From Pseudomonadota bacterium (GTDB taxonomy: Bacteria > Pseudomonadota > Gammaproteobacteria > Steroidobacterales > Steroidobacteraceae): 64,000 nt of DNA. Shown piece after piece: positions 59,278-64,000 of this stretch; within the stretch, counting starts at the first letter, position 1, and each line of letters begins with the position of its first letter. Location of the stretch: positions 1 to 64,000 of the forward strand of contig JAEZFW010000025.1 in the NCBI GenBank assembly GCA_023417315.1, written 5' to 3'. The translations under genes and the position numbers were made by a program. The notes beneath the pieces are model-generated. The model had not been told where the DNA came from. It saw nothing but the letters and a program-made list of their open reading frames with translations, and ran no database searches.

Positions 59278-60285
59278 ATGAACAAGAAGATCGTTGCTGG
59301 AGTCGTCATCCTCGTTCTGGTCGCAGGCGCGGCATACATCGCGCTGCGCGATGATGACCATGGCGCGCTCGTCATGTACGGCAATGTCGACATTCGACAG
59401 ATCGAATTGCCGTTCGCCGAAAGCGAGCGGATTGCTGAAGTCCTGGTCAAGGAAGGAGACAGCGTCCGCGCCGGGCAAGTGCTCGCGCGTCTGGACACGG
59501 CGCGCTTGCGGCCGCGCGCGCAGCAAGCAGAAGCCCAACTCACGGCCCAGCGCCAATTGCTGCTGCAGCTCCAGAATGGAACTCGACCGGAGGAAATCGC
59601 GCAGGCACGCGCCGCGCTTGCGGCCGCAGAAGCGGAGGCCGCTAATGCGCGAAGCGTGTTCGAACGCACGAAGAGCATCAGCGATTCCTCCGATGGTCGC
59701 GCGGTCAGCCAACAAGACTTGGACACCGCGCTCGCCGCACGGCGCATGAGCGAAGCGCGTGTCGAGAGTCAGCGCAAGGCGCTCGCGCTGGCACTCGCGG
59801 GGCCTCGCGCCGAGGAAGTCGCGCAAGCCGAGGCACAGATGAATGCGGCGCAAGCGCAGGTCGAACTGTTGCAGCGCCAGCTGCAAGATGCCGAGCTCAC
59901 TGCGCCAACGGATGCCGTCGTCCGTAATCGGCTGATGGAGCCCGGTGAGTTCGCAAGTCCACAGCGACCCGTCTTTTCGTTGGCTGTCACGACGCCGAAG
60001 TGGGTGAGAGCGTATGCAGCGGAGTCTGCACTCGGCCACCTCAGGGTCGGCATGCCGGCTCGCGTCATTGTCGACAGCTTCCCGGATAGTCCTCTGGAAG
60101 GATCGGTGGGCTTCATCTCATCCGTTGCCGAATTCACCCCTAAGACCGTGCAAACCGAGGAACTGCGCACGAGCCTGGTCTATGAGGTGCGCATTTTTGT
60201 GGACGATCCAGAGGATCGATTGCGCCTGGGTATGCCGGCGACTGTTCGGATCGAGCGAACTGCTGAAGGCGATGACTCGAGATGA
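59278..60285 (+). CDS. HlyD-family periplasmic adaptor, YbhG-like
   Basis: Membrane-fusion protein of 335 residues: one N-terminal anchor (IVAGVVILVLVAGAAYIAL), a biotinyl-lipoyl-like segment (IAEVLVKEGDSVRAGQVLARLD), a long coiled-coil hairpin (about 80-215), and a beta-barrel part (VRAYAAESALGHLRVGMPARV). It connects the ABC exporter to an outer-membrane channel. Its stop overlaps the ATPase start (ATGA). The gene order matches E. coli ybhG-ybhF-ybhS-ybhR. Confidence 0.9.
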   Translation: MNKKIVAGVVILVLVAGAAYIALRDDDHGALVMYGNVDIRQIELPFAESERIAEVLVKEGDSVRAGQVLARLDTARLRPRAQQAEAQLTAQRQLLLQLQNGTRPEEIAQARAALAAAEAEAANARSVFERTKSISDSSDGRAVSQQDLDTALAARRMSEARVESQRKALALALAGPRAEEVAQAEAQMNAAQAQVELLQRQLQDAELTAPTDAVVRNRLMEPGEFASPQRPVFSLAVTTPKWVRAYAAESALGHLRVGMPARVIVDSFPDSPLEGSVGFISSVAEFTPKTVQTEELRTSLVYEVRIFVDDPEDRLRLGMPATVRIERTAEGDDSR

Positions 60286-62033
60286 ATGCGGTCACGCAAG
60301 GCGAGGATGAGCCGCTCGTATTGAGTGGCCACGATCTTGCGAAAGAGTTCGCGCGCGGCAAGAAGGATATCGTGCGGGCGCTGAACGGCGTTTCGGTCCA
60401 TGCGCAACGCGGTACGTTGACCGCGATCGTCGGTCCCGATGGCGCGGGTAAGACGACGCTGCTGCGCCTGGCTGCAGCATTGATGCGGCCAGATAGAGGA
60501 TCGATGCAAGTGCTCGGTTTCGATACTCGCGAAGCCCCACAAGCGATTCAAGATCGCATTAGCTATATGCCGCAGCGGTTTGGGCTCTACGAGGATTTGA
60601 GCGTTCAAGAGAACTTGGATCTCTACGCGGACTTGCACGGCGTTTCAGCTGACGAGAGAGCGCGTCGCTATCCTCGTCTGATGGAGATGACGGCGCTCGG
60701 ATCCTTTCGAGATCGCCTCGCTGGCAAGCTGTCGGGTGGTATGAAGCAGAAGCTCGGACTCGCGTGCACACTGGTGCGTTCTCCCGAACTGCTCTTGCTC
60801 GATGAGCCTACGGTTGGCGTCGATCCTCTTTCGCGACGTGAGCTTTGGGAGATCGTGCATCACTTGGTCGAGCACGAACGGTTGTCCGTCATCGTGAGCA
60901 CTTCGTATATAGATGAAGCCGAGCACTGTTCGCACGTGGTCGTCTTGCATGAAGGAAGAGTGTTGGCGGCGGCGACACCGCAAGAGATTCGCAGCCGCGC
61001 CGATCGTCGCACCTTTCTCGTGAGCCCAACCCGCGGGGAATCCGCCCGGAGCTTGCAAGTCAGTCTGATGCAGCATTCGCATGTCGTCGATGCTGTGCCC
61101 CACGGGGGTCGTGTACGCATCGTGCGGTCCAACGTGGATGAAGCCCTCGATGCATCCGGACGCGCTATCGAAAGCACGGAAGCTAGCGTCGAAGACGGCT
61201 TCATGGTGATTCTGCGCGAACGGCTCGCTGGGCAGAGCCAAAGAAGATTTGCGCAGCATGGTGTGCAGTCTGAACTGGAGTCGAAGGATGTTGTGATCGA
61301 GGTACACGATCTCGTGCGCCGGTTCGGCGATTTCACCGCGGTGGATCGCACGAGCTTCGAAGTGCGCCGCGGAGAGGTCTTCGGTCTGCTCGGACCGAAC
61401 GGCGCCGGCAAGACGACGACGTTCCGCATGTTATGCGGCTTATTGCCGGCCACGAGCGGCACGCTGCGAGTCGCTGGTGCGGATCTGAGGCGGGCGCGGG
61501 CGGAGGCGCGGCAACGCATCGGTTATGTGGCACAGAAGCTCTCTTTGTACGGCGACTTGAGCGTGCAGGAGAACCTCGAATTCTTTGGGGGTGCCTACGG
61601 ATTGCGCAACGACCGACTGCGCGCACGCCTCGCGTGGGCCCTACAGGAGTTCGATCTCGCCGATCTGCGGGCGGCCACGACCAACACATTGCCGGGGGGC
61701 TTTCAGCGGCGCCTTGCGATGGCAGCGGCACTACTGCACGAGCCCGAGATACTTTTCCTAGATGAGCCCACGAGCGGCGCCGATCCGCTGGCGCGTCGCG
61801 AATTCTGGGCACGCATCACGACGCTGGCCGAGCAAGGCACCACCATTATCGTGACGACACATTTCATGGAGGAAGCAGAGTACTGCGACCGCATCATGAT
61901 CCAAGACGCAGGCAAGATGCTCGCGATGGGAACACCCGAGGAAGTTCGCGCGAACGCGGGTGCGAACGTGCGGACGATGGAGCAGGCCTTTATCGCCATC
62001 GTCGAGCAGGGCAGGCAGGGAGCGCGATCGTGA
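60282..62033 (+). CDS. Double-ATPase subunit of ABC exporter, YbhF-like
   Basis: Cytoplasmic protein of 583 residues with two ABC domains. Domain 1 has GPDGAGKTT, LSGGMKQKLG and LLLDEPTVGVD. Domain 2 has GPNGAGKTT, LPGGFQRRLA and LFLDEPTSGAD, so its signature motif departs from LSGGQ. The H-loop of domain 1 is VSTSYIDEA, lacking the usual His, while domain 2 has VTTHFMEEA. This asymmetry suggests that one site hydrolyses ATP poorly. The architecture is the YbhF type, associated with drug or ion export. Confidence 0.9.
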   Translation: MNAVTQGEDEPLVLSGHDLAKEFARGKKDIVRALNGVSVHAQRGTLTAIVGPDGAGKTTLLRLAAALMRPDRGSMQVLGFDTREAPQAIQDRISYMPQRFGLYEDLSVQENLDLYADLHGVSADERARRYPRLMEMTALGSFRDRLAGKLSGGMKQKLGLACTLVRSPELLLLDEPTVGVDPLSRRELWEIVHHLVEHERLSVIVSTSYIDEAEHCSHVVVLHEGRVLAAATPQEIRSRADRRTFLVSPTRGESARSLQVSLMQHSHVVDAVPHGGRVRIVRSNVDEALDASGRAIESTEASVEDGFMVILRERLAGQSQRRFAQHGVQSELESKDVVIEVHDLVRRFGDFTAVDRTSFEVRRGEVFGLLGPNGAGKTTTFRMLCGLLPATSGTLRVAGADLRRARAEARQRIGYVAQKLSLYGDLSVQENLEFFGGAYGLRNDRLRARLAWALQEFDLADLRAATTNTLPGGFQRRLAMAAALLHEPEILFLDEPTSGADPLARREFWARITTLAEQGTTIIVTTHFMEEAEYCDRIMIQDAGKMLAMGTPEEVRANAGANVRTMEQAFIAIVEQGRQGARS

Positions 62034-63193
62034 GCGAGGCGATGAGCGGGCAAGAGCCGGGAGGATCTGCTGGCTCGTCGTGGCGGCGCAGTCGCGCACT
62101 CATCGTAAAGGAGACTCGGCAGCTCTTGCGCGATAAGGGCAATATCCTCGTCGGAATGTTCCTGCCCGTGATGCTGATCTTGATCTTCGGCTACGGGTTG
62201 TCATTCGATGTGAAGAACATGCCCGTGGCGATCGTTCTCGAAGACCCGTCTCCGACAGCGAGGGACGTGGTGTCTGGTTTTTACTTGTCGCCTTACTTCT
62301 CGCCTATTGCAGTCACCTCGACGCGCGCTGCCGAGGAGATGATGATGGATCGCAAAGTGGATGGGATCGTCCACTTGCGTTCTAACTTCTCGCGTGAGCT
62401 CGCTGGTGGAACCGCCACGATTCAACTGCTCGTCAACGGGGTCGATGCGAATCGCGCGCGCGTCATGCTGGCGTATGCGCAAGGAGCGATCGCGCAATGG
62501 AACGCGCGCGCTATTGAATCGGGCGCGCGCGGTGGACTGCACCTCGGATCCGTTCGCATCGAGCAGCGCGCTTGGTTCAACGAGGCCAACACCAGCACCT
62601 GGTTCCTCGTACCTGGTCTAATCGTCGTCATCATGACATTGATTGGCGCGTTCCTGACTGCACTCGTCATGGCGCGCGAATGGGAGCGCGGCACATTGGA
62701 AGCGCTGTTCGTGACGCCGGTGCGATCCGGTGAGGTGCTCATCAGTAAGATCGTGCCGTATTTCGCCACAGGGCTCGTGGGCCTCACGTTGTGCCTCCTC
62801 GCTGCACGATTCTTGTTCGAGGTTCCCATTCGTGGATCGTTGCTGCTGATCCTGCTGGCCTCGATGCTTTATCTGCTCGTTGCATTGGGCATCGGCCTTC
62901 TGATCTCGTCCGCCGTGAAGAATCAATTCCTCGCCTCGCAAATCGCGCTCATCGTGAGCTTCTTGCCGGCGCTCATGTTGTCTGGGTTCATATTCGATCT
63001 ACGCAGCGTTCCCGTCGTCGTGCGCGCGATCAGCAGCGTGCTCCCCGCGACATATTACGTCGAAGCGCTGCAGACCCTCTTCCTCGCCGGGAATGTGTGG
63101 AGCCTGATCCTCAAGGATCTCGCCGTGCTTGCGGTCGCCGCGTTCATTCTGCTCGCGATGGCCAGGCGTAAGACGCGTAAGGAGCTCGCATGA
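62030..63193 (+). CDS. ABC-2 type permease, YbhS-like
   Basis: Membrane protein of 387 residues: one N-terminal segment (ILVGMFLPVMLILIFGYGLSF), a large periplasmic part, and five C-terminal segments with the ABC-2 signature WERGTLEALFVTPVRSGEVL. The GTG start at 62030 overlaps the ATPase stop (GTGA), so the chain is coupled to its partner. It forms the exporter channel together with the next gene product. Confidence 0.9.
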   Translation: MSEAMSGQEPGGSAGSSWRRSRALIVKETRQLLRDKGNILVGMFLPVMLILIFGYGLSFDVKNMPVAIVLEDPSPTARDVVSGFYLSPYFSPIAVTSTRAAEEMMMDRKVDGIVHLRSNFSRELAGGTATIQLLVNGVDANRARVMLAYAQGAIAQWNARAIESGARGGLHLGSVRIEQRAWFNEANTSTWFLVPGLIVVIMTLIGAFLTALVMAREWERGTLEALFVTPVRSGEVLISKIVPYFATGLVGLTLCLLAARFLFEVPIRGSLLLILLASMLYLLVALGIGLLISSAVKNQFLASQIALIVSFLPALMLSGFIFDLRSVPVVVRAISSVLPATYYVEALQTLFLAGNVWSLILKDLAVLAVAAFILLAMARRKTRKELA

Positions 63194-63220
63194 CGACGAT
63201 CGGTATCGCGAGGTCCGCCT

Positions 63221-64000
63221 ATGCGTGAATCGCTGCAACGCATCTTGATCCTGTGTCGCAAGGAGCTGCTCTCGATCTTCAAGGACCCGCGCAGCCGCAT
63301 CGTGCTGTTCGCGCCGATCGTTCTGCAAACCTTGTTGTTCGGCTATGCCGCGACGTTCGATCTCAATCGAGTGCCGCTTGGCATCCTGGATCAGGATCGA
63401 AGCGGTGCCTCACACGATCTCATCGCTTCTCTGCTTGGAGGCGGAATCTTCGAAAGAGCGAGAGACCTCGAGTCGCCGGCGCAGATTGCGAACGTCATCA
63501 ATCGCAAGCGAGCCTTGGTCGTCCTGCACATTGGTCCGCACTTCGAGCGTGACCTTCTCGCGGGTGCGACGCCGACGGTGCAGGTGTTGATGGACGGTCG
63601 CAACTCAAATACCGCGGCGACCGCAGCCGGCTACATCAATGCTGTCGTCGAGCGCTTCAATGAGAGATGGCGCGAAGAGCGAGGCAGTGCCAGCACACCG
63701 CTCAGCCTACAAAGCAGAGCTTGGTACAACGAGAATCTCGAGACGCGTTGGTACATGATCCCGAGTCTCATCGCTGCTCTCAGCATGCTGCAGACACTCA
63801 TGTTGAGTGGACTGTCCGTGGCGCGCGAACGCGAACAAGGGACTTTCGATCAGTTGCTCGTCACGCCCTTGCGTCCCGGCGAGATCATGGTCGGCAAGGC
63901 GGCTCCGCCGATCCTCATTGGACTCGTGCAATCATCGCTGATCTTGCTGATCGCGCTGTTCTGGTTCGGAATCCCATTTGCCGGCTCGTATCTGACGCTG
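63221..64000 (+). CDS. ABC-2 type permease, YbhR-like (cut by window edge)
   Basis: The first 260 codons of a second ABC-2 permease, open to the right edge. It begins MRESLQRILILCRKELLSIF and has the first membrane segment (VLFAPIVLQTLLFGYAATF) and the periplasmic part ending NLETRWYMIPSLIA. The conserved EREQGTFDQLLVTPLRPGEIM segment matches that of the preceding permease. The two are clearly paralogous and should pair in the exporter. GAGG lies before the ATG at 63221. The remaining membrane segments are outside the window. Confidence 0.9.
   Translation, partial: MRESLQRILILCRKELLSIFKDPRSRIVLFAPIVLQTLLFGYAATFDLNRVPLGILDQDRSGASHDLIASLLGGGIFERARDLESPAQIANVINRKRALVVLHIGPHFERDLLAGATPTVQVLMDGRNSNTAATAAGYINAVVERFNERWREERGSASTPLSLQSRAWYNENLETRWYMIPSLIAALSMLQTLMLSGLSVAREREQGTFDQLLVTPLRPGEIMVGKAAPPILIGLVQSSLILLIALFWFGIPFAGSYLTL

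Overview
The window is a high-GC (about 60%), gene-dense chromosomal segment of a Gram-negative bacterium. Lipoproteins with lipoboxes, outer-membrane barrels, a YbhGFSR-type exporter and a nitrogen regulation module that combines sigma-54 with NasT/NasS all point to Proteobacteria. The overall gene set recalls Gammaproteobacteria of the Steroidobacter/Nevskiales kind; this placement is inference from content, not from a marker gene. I see no rRNA, tRNA, insertion sequence, prophage or CRISPR array.

Layout. 0-13 kb: NADP isocitrate dehydrogenase, a two-component system divergent from a PAP2 phosphatase, an acetyltransferase, an orphan PqqD-like protein, a DUF885 protein, an outer-membrane protein, a beta-propeller, a dihaem cytochrome and an FAD oxidoreductase. 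13-23.4 kb: a PAS kinase, a hibernation-factor-like protein, a divergent set of haem lipoproteins with a haem-bearing porin, a secreted protein next to an ECF sigma factor, and a hybrid kinase. 23.4-34.4 kb: a complete non-phosphorylative L-fucose pathway (permease, aldose dehydrogenase, lactonase, two-part UxaA-type dehydratase, SDR dehydrogenase, FAH hydrolase, IclR regulator) beside a PA14-containing GH31 lipoprotein. Together these suggest use of fucosylated xyloglucan side chains. 34.5-39.8 kb: housekeeping and small genes, including a periplasmic M48 protease, an RRM protein with a long structured leader, and an FtrA/rhodanese/GNAT trio.

39.9-52.7 kb is the most unusual part. NasT and NasS (nitrate sensor and antiterminator) are divergent from an operon preceded by an NtrC-like site, a near-perfect sigma-54 promoter and a leader ending in an intrinsic terminator. 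The operon encodes NrtA, NrtB and a fused double ATPase, then a porin, a NirB-like flavoprotein fused to a membrane cytochrome b, an 11-haem cytochrome c, a Tll0287-like haem protein, a monohaem cytochrome c and a globin. No molybdenum nitrate reductase or sirohaem nitrite reductase is present. The layout reads as a nitrogen-controlled electron conduit from cytoplasmic NAD(P)H to a periplasmic multihaem enzyme, possibly reducing nitrite, hydroxylamine or NO.

52.7-64 kb: an APH/P-loop kinase, a flavodoxin-fold reductase, a DUF442-type phosphatase, a ferric-reductase-like flavocytochrome, pirin, and a TetR-controlled ybhGFSR-type ABC exporter that runs off the right edge.

Intergenic spaces hold many inverted arrays of tandem 7-8 base units. 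One family (GTGACGRR) occurs five times at gene ends. At least four other, sequence-unrelated families share the same architecture.
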